DNA from: Mycolicibacterium sp. TY81 | Lineage (GTDB): Bacteria; Actinomycetota; Actinomycetes; Mycobacteriales; Mycobacteriaceae | Reading direction: 5' to 3' | NCBI RefSeq assembly: GCF_018326285.1 | Contig: NZ_AP023362.1 | Span: 3,906,001-3,970,000 of the forward strand | DNA: 64,000 nucleotides | Shown: piece by piece, positions 8,300 through 19,200 of the stretch | Layout: each line of letters begins with the position of its first letter | Numbering within the stretch: the stretch's first letter is position 1 | Program-made: the position numbers and the translations under genes | Notes under the pieces: generated by a model | Seen by the model: only the letters and a program-made list of their open reading frames with translations | The model's database searches: none | What the model was told of the DNA's origin: nothing

Positions 8300-8625
8300 C
8301 CCGACGACAACATCGCCTCGCAACCGAACAGAACGGAATCTCCATGCCCCAGCCGCTGTTTCGCCAACGCATCACCGCCTGGATGCAGCTCCGTCCGGCC
8401 CCGATTCCCGTGCTCTGGCGCGGGGTGGACGGCATCCACTTCACCGCGGATGCGGTGATCCGGCTGATCGAGAAGGCCCACATGGGAATTCGGGATCAGA
8501 TCGTGCTGCCGACGGCCACGAGAGTCGGTGTGGCGCCTGCGGCCATCGACACCTTCCGCCGACGGCACACGCAGTTCTTCGGCCGGGTGTACCGCGGACT
8601 GCGCACCATCCACTGGTACGTCTGA
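8296..8625 (+). CDS. Hypothetical protein, last gene of the monooxygenase operon
   Basis: 109 residues from an ATG that overlaps the esterase stop (ATGA), suggesting coupled translation; an alternative start is ATG 8344 (MPQPLFRQRI). No family is recognised. The sequence is basic with no signal peptide, Cys motif or clear TM helix. It contains the segments WRGVDGIHFTADAVIRLIEK and RVYRGLRTIHWYV. Codon usage matches the operon and the frame is closed by a strong terminator 10 bases later, which supports a real gene. It might be a small subunit or accessory protein for the oxygenases, but that is speculation from position only. Confidence 0.6.
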   Translation: MTRRQHRLATEQNGISMPQPLFRQRITAWMQLRPAPIPVLWRGVDGIHFTADAVIRLIEKAHMGIRDQIVLPTATRVGVAPAAIDTFRRRHTQFFGRVYRGLRTIHWYV

Positions 8626-8634
8626 CAACAAAGA

Positions 8635-8664
8635 ACCCCCGCACGACCGAAGTCGTACGGGGGT
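8635..8664. terminator. Bidirectional hairpin terminator between the operon and rplA
   Basis: Arms 8635-8647 and 8652-8664 form a 13-base stem with one mismatch and a CGAA tetraloop. On the minus strand the stem is followed by a T-rich run (reverse complement of 8626-8634), so it is best as the rplA terminator. It also closes the plus-strand operon that ends at 8625. Confidence 0.75.
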
Positions 8665-8686
8665 CCTTCGTGAAATCGGATTCGGC

Positions 8687-9397
8687 TTACGCCTCTTCGG
8701 TGAAGTTCCGGGTGACGGCCGGGTCGACCGGGATGCCCGGGCCGGTGGTCGTCGAGACGGTGACCTTCTTCAGGTAACGGCCCTTCGACGACGACGGCTT
8801 GGCGCGCAGCACCTCGTCCAGCGCAGCACCGTAGTTCTCGGCCAGCTTGACCTCGTCGAACGACGCCTTGCCGATGATCAGGTGCAGGTTGGCCTGCTTG
8901 TCGACGCGGAAGTTGATCTTGCCGCCCTTGATGTCGGACACGGCCTTGGCCACGTCCGGGGTGACGGTGCCGGTCTTCGGGTTCGGCATCAGACCACGCG
9001 GGCCGAGGACGCGGGCGATCTTACCGACCTTCGCCATCTGATCCGGCGTCGCGATCGCGGCGTCGAAGTCGGTCCACCCACCCTGGATACGCTCGATCAG
9101 GTCATCGCTACCGACGGCATCGGCGCCGGCGGCCACAGCGGCCTCGGCCTTCTCACCAACCGCGAACACCACTACGCGGGCGGTCTTACCGGTGCCGTGC
9201 GGCAGGTTGACGGTGCCACGCACCATCTGGTCTGCCTTACGAGGATCGACACCCAGCCGGATCGCAACCTCGACGGTCGCATCCTGCTTCTTCGAGGACG
9301 TCTCCTTGGCCAGCTTGACGGCCTGGAGCGGGGTGTACAGGTTGTCGCGGTCCACCTTCTCGGCAGCTTCGCGGTATGCCTTGCTGTTCTTGCTCAT
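8687..9397 (-). CDS. rplA: 50S ribosomal protein L1
   Basis: 236 residues, full length for L1, starting [16 protein letters not shown]. Characteristic segments are [21 protein letters not shown], the [10 protein letters not shown] region and [17 protein letters not shown], the conserved rRNA-contact loop. L1 binds 23S rRNA at the stalk through which deacylated tRNA leaves, and in many bacteria it also represses its own operon by binding the L11-L1 mRNA. It follows rplK by 92 bases in the standard secE-nusG-rplK-rplA order. A hairpin terminator follows. Confidence 0.98.
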   Translation of the reverse strand: MSKNSKAYREAAEKVDRDNLYTPLQAVKLAKETSSKKQDATVEVAIRLGVDPRKADQMVRGTVNLPHGTGKTARVVVFAVGEKAEAAVAAGADAVGSDDLIERIQGGWTDFDAAIATPDQMAKVGKIARVLGPRGLMPNPKTGTVTPDVAKAVSDIKGGKINFRVDKQANLHLIIGKASFDEVKLAENYGAALDEVLRAKPSSSKGRYLKKVTVSTTTGPGIPVDPAVTRNFTEEA

Positions 9398-9489
9398 TTG
9401 AATCTCCAGTTCAGAGGTTGTGGTTAGCGAGCCGAAGCGGGCTCTTCCACGTATTGCTCAGTTCGAGTACCCGACGTGTACGGGACGAA

Positions 9490-9921
9490 CTATTCGACGG
9501 TGATGCCCATCGAGCGCGCGGTGCCGGCGATGATCTTGGCAGCGGCGTCGATGTCGTTCGCGTTGAGATCTTCCTTCTTGGTCTCGGCGATCTCGCGGAC
9601 CTGGTCCCAGCTGATCTTGGCGACCTTGGTCTTGTGCGGCTCGGACGAACCCTTCTGGATACCCGCAGCCTTGAGCAGCAGCCGGGCAGCCGGCGGGGTC
9701 TTCAGAACGAACGTGAACGTGCGGTCCTCGTAGACGCTGATCTCGACGGGGATGACGTTTCCACGCTGGCTTTCTGTCGCGGCGTTGTACGCCTTGCAGA
9801 ACTCCATGATGTTGACGCCGTGCTGGCCGAGCGCCGGACCCACGGGCGGGGCGGGGTTGGCCGCGCCGGCCTGGATCTGAAGCTTGATCAGCCCGACGAC
9901 CTTCTTCTTCTTCGGGGCCAT
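9490..9921 (-). CDS. rplK: 50S ribosomal protein L11
   Basis: 143 residues, complete, starting [19 protein letters not shown]. It shows the N-terminal proline-rich helix ([20 protein letters not shown]), the site bound by thiostrepton-type drugs, and the C-terminal rRNA-binding domain ([12 protein letters not shown]). L11 forms part of the GTPase-associated centre and is needed for RelA-type sensing. It lies 71 bases after nusG on the same strand. The 71-base gap could hold a start site or L1-binding leader, but none could be picked out with confidence. Confidence 0.98.
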   Translation of the reverse strand: MAPKKKKVVGLIKLQIQAGAANPAPPVGPALGQHGVNIMEFCKAYNAATESQRGNVIPVEISVYEDRTFTFVLKTPPAARLLLKAAGIQKGSSEPHKTKVAKISWDQVREIAETKKEDLNANDIDAAAKIIAGTARSMGITVE

Positions 9922-9992
9922 TGGTGTGGTGTTCCTTTCTAGGTAGTCGCGGCGCGACTACGTTCCTGCTAACCGGGAGCCGAGGCTCGCGA

Positions 9993-11337
<1,345 letters not shown>

Positions 11338-11400
11338 CGCATGCCTTTCGTCTGTTCCAGGTGGTCACATTTCCAGTGTCCACATCGGTATTCAGTTGAG

Positions 11401-11473
<73 letters not shown>

Positions 11474-11617
11474 TCAGCACCGGCCAGGCCGGCGCTTCCG
11501 GTTGGGTCCTCACACAATTCGCGCGCTCCCCGATCGGTCGATGTGTAACCGACGGACAGCGCGCTGAAAAGGGTGGATCCCCGAGGACCGAGTGTACATC
11601 GGCCCCAGTCTGAGTTA

Positions 11618-12130
11618 CTAATCCGCTCCGACGGCCGAACGCAAAACCTGGCCCGTTTCGCGGTCGTAGCGCACCGACACCGAGTTGTCGCCCTCGTGGC
11701 CCATCAACGTCGTGAAGGCCTCCATGATGACGCTGCCGTCGTCGTCGGTGAGGGTGTTGCGGGTCATCACGATGTCGGCGCCGAACCGGTGCTCGACGGA
11801 GATGATCTCGACGGTCGCGTGCAAGCGGTCACCGACCAGGATCGGGCGGTGGTACACGAACTTCTGGTCGACCTGGATGATCTGCATGGTCTCCATGCCG
11901 ACATCGACGACGCGGAAGAAGTCCTGCTGGACCAGCAGTGCGACGATCGCCACGAACGTCGGGCCGGCGACGATGGCCTTGTGACCCAACTCGGCCGCGG
12001 CGGCTTCGTCCATCGAAACGGGGTGGTCGGACTTGACGGCCTTGGCGTACTGCCGGACCTGCTCCCGGCCCACGACGAAGACCTGCGGGTACTTGTGGAC
12101 CATCCCCAGGATGTTGGGATTCAGCGGCAT
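11618..12130 (-). CDS. hadC: (3R)-hydroxyacyl-ACP dehydratase subunit HadC
   Basis: 170 residues with a hot-dog fold resembling HadA (YPQVFVVGREQVRQYAKAV, AAELGHKAIVAGPTF, VDQKFVYHRPILVGDRLHATV). Like HadA it has no hydratase motif; in M. tuberculosis HadC pairs with catalytic HadB to give the HadBC dehydratase that acts on longer FAS-II intermediates for mycolic acids. Its start lies 2 bases after the hadB stop, so the three genes are one transcription and translation unit. The match to Rv0637 in length and position is close. Confidence 0.95.
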   Translation of the reverse strand: MPLNPNILGMVHKYPQVFVVGREQVRQYAKAVKSDHPVSMDEAAAAELGHKAIVAGPTFVAIVALLVQQDFFRVVDVGMETMQIIQVDQKFVYHRPILVGDRLHATVEIISVEHRFGADIVMTRNTLTDDDGSVIMEAFTTLMGHEGDNSVSVRYDRETGQVLRSAVGAD

Positions 12131-12132
12131 GA

Positions 12133-12561
12133 CTACGCCAACTTCGCGGTGGCGACGGCGCGGCCGAAGATCTTCTTGCCGCCGGTGGTGGCAGAGAGCG
12201 CGATGGTGACCGACTTGGATTCCTCGTCGACCGACTTCACGCGGCCGCTGAAGATGAGCTCAGCGCCGACGCCGTCGTTCGGGACCGGGACCACAGAGGT
12301 GAAGCGGACGTTGTACTCGGTCACGGCAGCCGGGTCGCCGACCCAGTTGGTGATGTAGCCGCCGCCGAGGCCCATGGTCAGCATGCCGTGGGCGATCGCG
12401 GTGTCCAGACCGACCTGCTTGGCGATCTCGTCGTCCCAGTGGATGGGGTTCAGGTCGCCGGAGACGCCGGCGTAGTTGACCAGGTCCTGCCGGGTCAGCT
12501 GGTAGGTCTTCTCAGGCAGCGCGTCGCCGACCTTGACCGAATTGAACTCACGAAGTGCCAT
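12133..12561 (-). CDS. hadB: (3R)-hydroxyacyl-ACP dehydratase catalytic subunit HadB
   Basis: 142 residues starting MALREFNSVKVGD; the longer upstream frame overlaps hadA and is not coding. It carries the R-specific hydratase motif with catalytic Asp and His in GDLNPIHWDDEIAKQ, then the helix IAHGMLTMGLGGGYI. HadB supplies the active site for both HadAB and HadBC dehydratases in FAS-II, removing water from beta-hydroxyacyl-ACP during mycolic acid elongation. It overlaps hadA by 14 bases, implying coupled translation and fixed stoichiometry. Confidence 0.97.
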   Translation of the reverse strand: MALREFNSVKVGDALPEKTYQLTRQDLVNYAGVSGDLNPIHWDDEIAKQVGLDTAIAHGMLTMGLGGGYITNWVGDPAAVTEYNVRFTSVVPVPNDGVGAELIFSGRVKSVDEESKSVTIALSATTGGKKIFGRAVATAKLA

Positions 12562-13027
12562 CTGAGAATCCTCCCTGTCCGTCCTCGTCACCCGAGCGAC
12601 CCGCCAAGGTCGTGTAGGCCTCCTGCACGACCTCATCACGGTCATTCGTGATGATGTTCTTGGTCACGATGATGTCGGTGCCGTGTGCCTGACGGAACGA
12701 GTCGACGTACACATCGCAGTACAGCTTGTCCCCGGCCTTGATCGGCTGCAGGAACTTCAGCGACTGGTCGACCTGGACGATCTGGGCATCAGAAATGGCG
12801 ATGCCGGCATCGCCGAACATCGCGAATTGGGCTTGGTAGCCGAAGATGCAGATGAAGGTCAGCGGCGCGAGCAGCGCGTCGTGGCCGAGCTCGGCGGCCG
12901 CCGACTCCTGGTGGAAACACGCGTCGTCGTTCTGAACGGCAGTCGCGTGCTCACGGATCTTCTCGCGACCGACCTCGTAGCACTCGGGATGCCGGTAGTG
13001 ATAGCCGACAATGTCCGCCAGACCCAC
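12548..13027 (-). CDS. hadA: (3R)-hydroxyacyl-ACP dehydratase subunit HadA
   Basis: 159 residues, matching Rv0635 in length and order. The hot-dog fold binds the acyl chain; no hydratase motif is present. FICIFGYQAQ contains Cys60, the position corresponding to M. tuberculosis Cys61 that is modified by activated thiacetazone and isoxyl (established for that species). The C terminus ends in an acidic, Gly-rich tail (AGRSGDEDGQGGFSDG) as in orthologues. First gene of hadABC, it starts 9 bases after the rpmG stop. Confidence 0.96.
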   Translation of the reverse strand: MGLADIVGYHYRHPECYEVGREKIREHATAVQNDDACFHQESAAAELGHDALLAPLTFICIFGYQAQFAMFGDAGIAISDAQIVQVDQSLKFLQPIKAGDKLYCDVYVDSFRQAHGTDIIVTKNIITNDRDEVVQEAYTTLAGRSGDEDGQGGFSDGTS

Positions 13028-13036
13028 GACGAGTGA

Positions 13037-13204
13037 CTAACGCGACTCTTTGTGCGGCTGGTGCGTACCGCAGTTCGGGCAGAACTTCTTCAGCTCGAGC
13101 CGATCCGGGTCGTTGCGGCGGTTCTTCTTGGTGATGTAGTTACGGTGCTTGCACACCTCGCAGGCCAAGGTGATCTTCGGCCGTACGTCGGTACTCGACG
13201 CCAC
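13037..13204 (-). CDS. rpmG: 50S ribosomal protein L33 (zinc-binding, C+ form)
   Basis: A 55-residue protein beginning at GTG 13204, too short for most ORF lists: [20 protein letters not shown] at the N terminus and the C terminus [15 protein letters not shown]. The paired CxxC motifs (CEVC and CPNC) hold a zinc ion. The basic centre [19 protein letters not shown] is the canonical L33 signature. In M. tuberculosis rpmG2 sits in the same place directly before Rv0635. The stop is 9 bases from the hadA start, so it is probably co-transcribed with hadABC. Confidence 0.96.
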   Translation of the reverse strand: MASSTDVRPKITLACEVCKHRNYITKKNRRNDPDRLELKKFCPNCGTHQPHKESR

Positions 13205-13242
13205 GTCTCTGCCTCTTTCGCTTCGAATCTCTGTTGTGCTGG

Positions 13243-13316
13243 TAGCGGTGGGGAGGCTCGATCTCCCGACCTCACGATTATGAGTCGTGCGCTCTAACCA
13301 GCTGAGCTACACCGCC
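13243..13316 (-). tRNA. metT: tRNA-Met(CAT), elongator type
   Basis: Minus-strand cloverleaf of 74 bases: acceptor GGCGGTG with CACCGCT (ends in a G-U pair), D-arm GCTCAGCTGGTTAGAGC, anticodon stem-loop ACGACTCATAATCGT with CAT, T-arm GGGAGATCGAGCCTCCC. The first acceptor pair is G-U, not the C-A mismatch of initiator tRNA, and the anticodon stem lacks three G-C pairs, so this is the elongator. Confidence 0.94.
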
Positions 13317-13383
13317 CCGACAGACACAGGCGGCGCAGCGGCGGATTTTTACTTCCGTCGCTCCGCTCGCCATATGTCCACCG

Positions 13384-13456
13384 AGCCCCCTAACGGAATC
13401 GAACCGTTGACCTTTTCCTTACCATGGAAACGCTCTGCCGACTGAGCTAAGGGGGC
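13384..13456 (-). tRNA. thrT: tRNA-Thr(GGT)
   Basis: Minus-strand cloverleaf of 73 bases: acceptor GCCCCCT with AGGGGGC, D-arm GCTCAGTCGGCAGAGC, anticodon stem TTTCC/GGAAA enclosing ATGGTAA (anticodon GGT), T-arm AACGGTTCGATTCCGTT. Discriminator T. It heads the thrT-metT-rpmG-hadABC cluster. Confidence 0.95.
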
Positions 13457-13620
13457 CTGACCCTCGGTTTCGAACTGTCGGTTACGACCGTCTGCCCCGT
13501 GGGCCTTAAAGAGGTTACCGTCTCGCGGTTTCACCTGCCAAAACGGCAGCTCAACCACGCTATTTCGGCCTGTTCGGGCGGTCCCGTGGGCCCCGGTCGG
13601 CCCGGTTGTTCCCCCAAACC

Positions 13621-13779
13621 CCGTTCACCCTGCGTCCTGCGCGCAAAAGCCCGAGTAGGTCGGTGCGTGGTTACAGACTCAACACCGAGGTCGGCCACAT
13701 CGCGGCTGACTCTGCATCCTGGGCACAAAAGGCCGAGTAGGTCGGTGCGTGGTCGCAGAGTCAACGCCGAGGCCGCCCT
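13621..13779. repeat. Tandem imperfect ~67-bp direct repeat in a gene-free stretch
   Basis: The 337-base gap 13457-13793 has no credible gene. It holds two copies of a ~67-base unit, at about 13630-13696 and 13712-13779. Both contain AAAAG, CCGAGTAGGTCGGTGCGTGG and the AGAGTCAACGCCGAGG-type end. A related core (CCGTTCACCCTG, then GCGC, then CCGAGTAG) also occurs at 52170-52211, so this is a dispersed intergenic family. Confidence 0.75.
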
Positions 13780-13793
13780 CCTAGGCTGTCGGC

Positions 13794-14507
13794 ATGCCTG
13801 ATGACCGCCTGTATTTCCGCCAGCTGCTCGCCGGTCGCGACTTCGCCGCGACGGACCCGATCGCCCAGCAGATGCGCAACTTCGCCTACCTCATCGGCGA
13901 CCGGGAGACCGGCGACTGCGTGGTGGCCGACCCGGCCTACGCTGCGGGCGATCTGGTCGACGTCCTCGAGGGCGACGGCATGCACCTGTCCGGCGTGCTC
14001 GTCACCCACCACCACCCCGACCACGTCGGCGGCTCGATGATGGGCTTCGAGCTCAAGGGCCTGGCCGAGTTGCTGGAGCGGGTCAGCGTGCCGGTGCACG
14101 TCAACGCCCACGAGGCGGACTGGGTGTCCCGGGTGACCGGCATCGCACCGTCGGAGCTGACGCCGCACCAGCACGGCGACGTAGTGCAGGTCGGGGCCGT
14201 ACCGATCGAGCTGCTGCACACCCCAGGGCACACCCCCGGCAGCCAGTGCTTCCTGCTCGACGGCCGGTTGGTGGCCGGCGACACGCTGTTCCTGGAGGGC
14301 TGTGGCCGCACCGATTTCCCGGGCGGGAACGTCGACGACATGTTCCGCAGCCTGCAGGCGCTGGCCGCCCTGCCCGGCGATCCGACGGTCTTCCCCGGGC
14401 ACTGGTATTCGGCCGAACCCAGTGCGCCACTCGACGACGTCCGTCGCACCAATTACGTCTACCGGGCACGCGACCTGGACCAGTGGCGCATGCTCATGGG
14501 CGGCTAG
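13794..14507 (+). CDS. MBL-fold hydrolase, glyoxalase II-like
   Basis: 237 residues, single-domain metallo-beta-lactamase fold. Zinc ligands: THHHPDHVGG (HxHxDH) at about residues 70-79, TPGHTPGS (His) at about 144, Asp in VAGDTLFLEGCGRTDFPGG, and His in FPGHW. The GRTDFPGG segment is shared with hydroxyacylglutathione hydrolase-like and persulfide dioxygenase-like enzymes. In mycobacteria, which use mycothiol, the substrate is probably a mycothiol thioester or persulfide; this is not established by the sequence. It matches Rv0634c in size and position, next to the hadABC/tRNA block but on the opposite strand. Confidence 0.9.
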   Translation: MPDDRLYFRQLLAGRDFAATDPIAQQMRNFAYLIGDRETGDCVVADPAYAAGDLVDVLEGDGMHLSGVLVTHHHPDHVGGSMMGFELKGLAELLERVSVPVHVNAHEADWVSRVTGIAPSELTPHQHGDVVQVGAVPIELLHTPGHTPGSQCFLLDGRLVAGDTLFLEGCGRTDFPGGNVDDMFRSLQALAALPGDPTVFPGHWYSAEPSAPLDDVRRTNYVYRARDLDQWRMLMGG

Positions 14508-14607
14508 CAGCGCAGCTACCTTTCGCTCTCCGTTGTACAAGTCAACCAGCGAATATTAGTCTCAGTGTCGGATAAAACCGATCGGGACTTGACGACTGGA
14601 TGGCGCG

Positions 14608-15444
14608 GTGGACTGGATATCTCAACGCTGGGACGACCTGACAGGCCTGGGATCAGGCAGCTGGCTGGCCATCGCGGCGTGGGCCGCACTGGCGTTCGGC
14701 ATCGTCGTACTGATCGTGGTGAACCGCCAGCTGTCCAAGAATCGCCAGCTCAAGCAGGATCAGGTGCGCCCGCAGGTGACCATGTTCATGGAGCCGCACG
14801 CGTCGGACTGGCATCTGATCGAGCTCGTGGTCCGCAACTTCGGGCAGACCGCGGCGCACAACATCTCGTTCGATTTCACGCACCACCCGACGGTCGCCAT
14901 CTACGAGGATTCCGACCATGACGGCGAACTCGATGTCACCGAGCTGCGACTGCCCAGCGAACTCTCGGTCCTGGCTCCGGGGCAGGAGTGGCGAACCATC
15001 TGGGACTCGGCGATCAGCCGCGAGGAGCTGGGTGGGTCCATCCGGTCGCGATTCGAGGGGACGCTGACCTACTACGACGCGCCGGCGCCCGTGCAGGGCA
15101 AGAAGTCCCGCTTCGGGCGCAAGCCCCGCGAGTTCGAGTCGAAGGCGGTGCTCGACTGGGCGGCGCTGCAGCCGGTGCAGCGGCTGGAGCTGATGACGAC
15201 GCACGACCTCGCCAAGCGCGAGAAGCAGAAGCTCGAACTGCTGCGCAGCGTGCTGACGTACTTCCACTACGCCTCCAAGGAGACGCAGCCCGACGTCTTC
15301 CGCGCCGAGATCGACCGGATGAACCGGGCGGTCCGCGAGACGCAGGACCGGTGGCGCAGCCGCGCTTCCGACGAGACCACGGAACTGGAAATCCAGTGGT
15401 TCGACGACGGCCCCAAGGGCCGGCACCGCAACGCCGTCCACTGA
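14608..15444 (+). CDS. Conserved mycobacterial membrane-anchored protein (Rv0633c-like)
   Basis: 278 residues from a GTG start. One N-terminal TM helix (WLAIAAWAALAFGIVVLIVV, about residues 19-38) is followed by a basic stretch and a soluble domain of about 230 residues. Features of the domain: a beta-rich region resembling a CARDB-type fold (LVVRNFGQTAAHNISFDF), a Lys/Arg linker (GKKSRFGRKPREFESK) and a helical C terminus (REKQKLELLRSVLTYFHYASKE) that could form a coiled coil. No catalytic motif is seen. Size and position between the MBL hydrolase and echA3 match M. tuberculosis Rv0633c, whose function is unknown. It is likely membrane-anchored with the domain on the cytoplasmic side. Confidence 0.8.
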   Translation: MDWISQRWDDLTGLGSGSWLAIAAWAALAFGIVVLIVVNRQLSKNRQLKQDQVRPQVTMFMEPHASDWHLIELVVRNFGQTAAHNISFDFTHHPTVAIYEDSDHDGELDVTELRLPSELSVLAPGQEWRTIWDSAISREELGGSIRSRFEGTLTYYDAPAPVQGKKSRFGRKPREFESKAVLDWAALQPVQRLELMTTHDLAKREKQKLELLRSVLTYFHYASKETQPDVFRAEIDRMNRAVRETQDRWRSRASDETTELEIQWFDDGPKGRHRNAVH

Positions 15445-15519
15445 CAGGACGCCTCCGAAGGCACGTCTAGCATCGGCTCACACCTGTTCCCGGCCCGGGA
15501 ACCGACCGAGGGAGAGCCG

Positions 15520-16218
15520 ATGAGCACCGTCACCTACTCCGTGACCGATGCGGTTGCCACGATCACGCTGGACGACGGCAAGGTCAACGTCCTGAGCCCG
15601 ACGATGCAGGAGAACATCAACGCCGCGCTGGATCAGGCCGAGCAGTCGGACGATGTCAAGGCCGTCGTCATCGCCGGCAACAACCGGGTCCTGAGTGCCG
15701 GGTTCGACCTCGCGATCTTCGGCTCGGGTGACGCGGCGGCCGGGTTCGCCATGCTGCGCGGCGGCATCGAACTCGACGCCCGGCTGCTGCGCTTCCCCGT
15801 CCCCGTGGTGATCGCCGCGACCGGACACGCGATCGCCGGCGGCTCGTTCCTGCTGTGCTCGGGTGACCATCGGGTCGGCTCGGCCACGATGCGGTGCCAG
15901 GCCAACGAGGTGGCCATCGGCATGACGGTGCCGCAGTCCTGCATCGAAATCCTCCGGCTGCGACTGACCAATTCGGCCTTCCAGCGGGCGGTCGGCCTGG
16001 CCGCCACGTTCACCGGCGAGGAAGCCCGGGCGGCCGGCTGGGTGGACGAGATCGTCGACCAGGAGCACGTGCTGAGCCGCGCCCAGGAGGTGGCCGCGGG
16101 ATTCGCCGCGACGCTGCACCCCAAGCATCACCTGGCCAGCAAGCTCAAGGCCCGCGCCGGCGGACTGGCCGCGATCCAGGCCGGCATCGACGGTCTGGCC
16201 GCCGAGTTCGCCGGGTAA
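15520..16218 (+). CDS. echA3: Enoyl-CoA hydratase/isomerase family protein
   Basis: 232 residues, a short crotonase-fold protein. Oxyanion-hole segments are SAGFDLAIFGSG (about residue 65) and GHAIAGGSFLLCSGDHRVG (about residue 108). The usual pair of catalytic Glu residues is not obvious in these segments, so it may be an isomerase or a non-hydratase crotonase. The start has a good GAGGGAGAG ribosome binding site. The match to Rv0632c (echA3) rests on size and on the following recC gene. Probably fatty acid or CoA-ester metabolism. Confidence 0.88.
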   Translation: MSTVTYSVTDAVATITLDDGKVNVLSPTMQENINAALDQAEQSDDVKAVVIAGNNRVLSAGFDLAIFGSGDAAAGFAMLRGGIELDARLLRFPVPVVIAATGHAIAGGSFLLCSGDHRVGSATMRCQANEVAIGMTVPQSCIEILRLRLTNSAFQRAVGLAATFTGEEARAAGWVDEIVDQEHVLSRAQEVAAGFAATLHPKHHLASKLKARAGGLAAIQAGIDGLAAEFAG

Positions 16219-16265
16219 CGCCACACATCGACAAAGCTGTCGGTACGCCGACCTAGGGTGGTCCG

Positions 16266-19200
16266 ATGGCGCTACACCTGCACCGAGCCGAAGACACCGG
16301 CGCGCTGGCCGCCGGGCTGGGTGCACTGCTCGCCGAACCGCCGGCGGATCCGTTCGCCTCCGAGCTGGTGCTGGTGTCCGCCCGCGGTATGGAGCGCTGG
16401 CTCAGCCAGCAGCTGTCCCATGCGCTCGGCCGCGGCACGGCGAACGACGGTGTGTGTGCGGGTATCGAATTCCGCTCCCCCGCATCGCTTCTCGCGGAGA
16501 TCACGGGGACGGCCGACGACAACCCGTGGGAGCCCGACGCCCTGGTGTGGCCGCTGCTGGAGGTGCTCGACGAGCTGGGCGCAAACCACCCCTGGGCGGG
16601 CACCCTGGCCGCGCACCTCGGCTACACCGCGCTGGGCAATCCCGAGGAGACCCAGTTGCGGCAGGGCCGTCGGTACGCGGTGGCCCGGCGGCTGGCGGGC
16701 CTGTTCGACACCTACGCCAAAGCCCGGCCGGCGATGCTCGCCGACTGGCTGACGGGCGGCGAGTCCGACGGCGCGGGCGGCCGGCTGGACGACGACCTGC
16801 GGTGGCAACCGCACCTGTGGCGCGCGACCGCCGAACGTGTCGCTGCCGACCCGCCCCCGGTGCGGCAGGCGAAAACCATTGCCCGGCTGGTCGATTCGCC
16901 GTCCGAGCTACCCCCGCGGCTGTCTTTGTTCGGGCACACCCGGTTGCCCGCGGCAGATCTCGAACTGCTCGGGGCCTTGGCGACCCACCACGATCTGCAC
17001 CTGTGGCTGCCGCACCCCAGCGACCCGTTGTGGCAGGCGCTGTCCGATCTGCGCGGGCAGGAGCTCCGGCGCCAGGACAGCAGCCGGTTGCGGGTAGGCC
17101 ACCCCCTGCTGCAGACCCTGGGCCGCGATCTGCGGGAGCTGCAACGCGGCCTGCCAGCCGCGCAGTCCGATCGGTTCCACCCCCGCAGCGGATTCCCGGA
17201 CACGCTGCTGGGCCGGCTGCAGTCCGACATCTCGGCCGACGAGGTGCGGCCCGGCGGGCGCCGGCTGGCCAAGGGCGACCGGTCCGTGCAGATCCATCGC
17301 TGCCACGGCGCGGCCCGGCAGATCGATGTCCTGCGTGATGTGCTGCTGGGCCTGCTCGACGACGACGAGACCCTGCAGCCGCGCGACATCCTGGTCATGT
17401 GCCCCGACATCGAAACCTATGCGCCGCTGATCACCGCGGCGTTCGGGGCGGGCGAGCATGCCGACCTCGGCCACCCGGCCCAGAGCCTGCGGGTCCGGTT
17501 GGCCGACCGCGCGCTGACCCAGACCAATCCCCTGCTCGGGGTGCTGGCCGAGCTGCTCGACATCGCCGACGGCCGGGCCACCGCCAGTGCGGTGCTGAGC
17601 CTGGCGCACAGCGAGCCGGTGCGCCGGCGCTTCGCGTGGGGCGACGACGACCTCGTGGACCTCACCGAATGGGTTGGCGCGGCGGGCATTCGGTGGGGTT
17701 TCGACGCGGCGCACCGCACCCCGTACGCGCTGCAGCGATACCCGCAGAACACCTGGCAGTTCGGGGTCGACCGACTGCTCGTCGGCGCCGCGATGTCCGA
17801 CGATTCGCAGGGCTGGCTCGGTACCGCGTTGCCGCTCGACGACGTCGACTCGAACCGCGTGGAACTGGCCGGCCGGTTGGCCGAATACGTCCAGCGGTTG
17901 TGCGGTGTCGTCGACCGGCTCACCGGCGCGCAGCCCCTGGACAGCTGGGTGGAGATCCTGCGCGACGGCGTCGCGCAGCTCACCCGCGTCGGCCCCGACG
18001 AGCAGTGGCAGCAGGCGCAACTCGACCGTGAACTCGCGAAAGTGTTGACCCACGCGGGTTCTCGGTCCGGCACGACGCTGCGGCTGCCCGATATCCGGTC
18101 CCTGCTGCGCCGGCAGCTGGCCGGCCGCCCGACCCGCGCCAACTTCCGCACCGGCACACTGACGGTGTGCACCATGGTCCCGATGCGCTCGGTGCCGCAT
18201 CGCGTGGTGTGCCTCGTCGGGCTCGACGACGGCGTCTTTCCGCGCACCAACATCGCCGACGGTGACGACGTCCTGGCCCGTCGCCCGCTCACCGGTGAAC
18301 GCGACATCCGTTCGGAAGACCGGCAGTTGCTGCTCGATGCGATCTGCGCGGCCACCGACACCCTGGTCGTCACCTACACCGGCACCGACGAACACTCCGG
18401 CGAGCACCGGCCGCCCGCGGTCCCGGTACAGGAGCTGCTCGACGCGCTGGACCGGACCACGACCGAACCCGTCCGGGACCGCATCGTGGCCGACCACCCG
18501 TTGCAGCCCTTCGACATCCGCACCGTCGCCTGTGACGAGCTGGTACCCGACCGGCCGTTCACCTACGACCCGGCGGCGTTGCGCGGGGCCAGGGCCGTCC
18601 TGGGCGAGCGCCGGCCGAAGCCGCGGCTCATCGACGGCCCGCTGGACGAATCGCCCTGCGGTGACGTCGAACTCGCCGAACTGTTGCGGTTCTTCGCGAA
18701 CCCGGTGAAGGGGTTCTTCCGGGCACTGGACTACACGCTGCCGTGGGACGCCGACGAATTGTCCGATGCCATCCCGGTCGCCATCGACGGCCTCGGCAAG
18801 TGGGCGGTCGGGGAACGCATGCTCGACGACCTGAAGATCGGCCGCGACCCGGACTTCGTCATCGGCGCCGAGTGGCGGCGCGGCACGCTGCCCCCGGGCC
18901 GGCTCGGCTGGCGGCAGGCCAACGAAATCCGCGGTGAGGCCCTCGAACTGGCAACCGCCGCCCGGACGCTGCAACGCGGCGAGGCGAGTGCGCTGGACAT
19001 CGACGTCGACCTGGGCCAGGGCCGCAGGCTCACCGGCACCGTCGCGCCGGTGTGGCAGGACCGCACCGTGACGGTCACCTATTCGAAGCTGGGCGCCAAG
19101 CACCGGCTGCAGGCCTGGGTCACCCTGGTGGCGCTGGCGGCAGGTGCGCCGGAACGCGAATGGGAGGCGTACTGCATCGGCCGCGGCCCACGGGGCGGCG

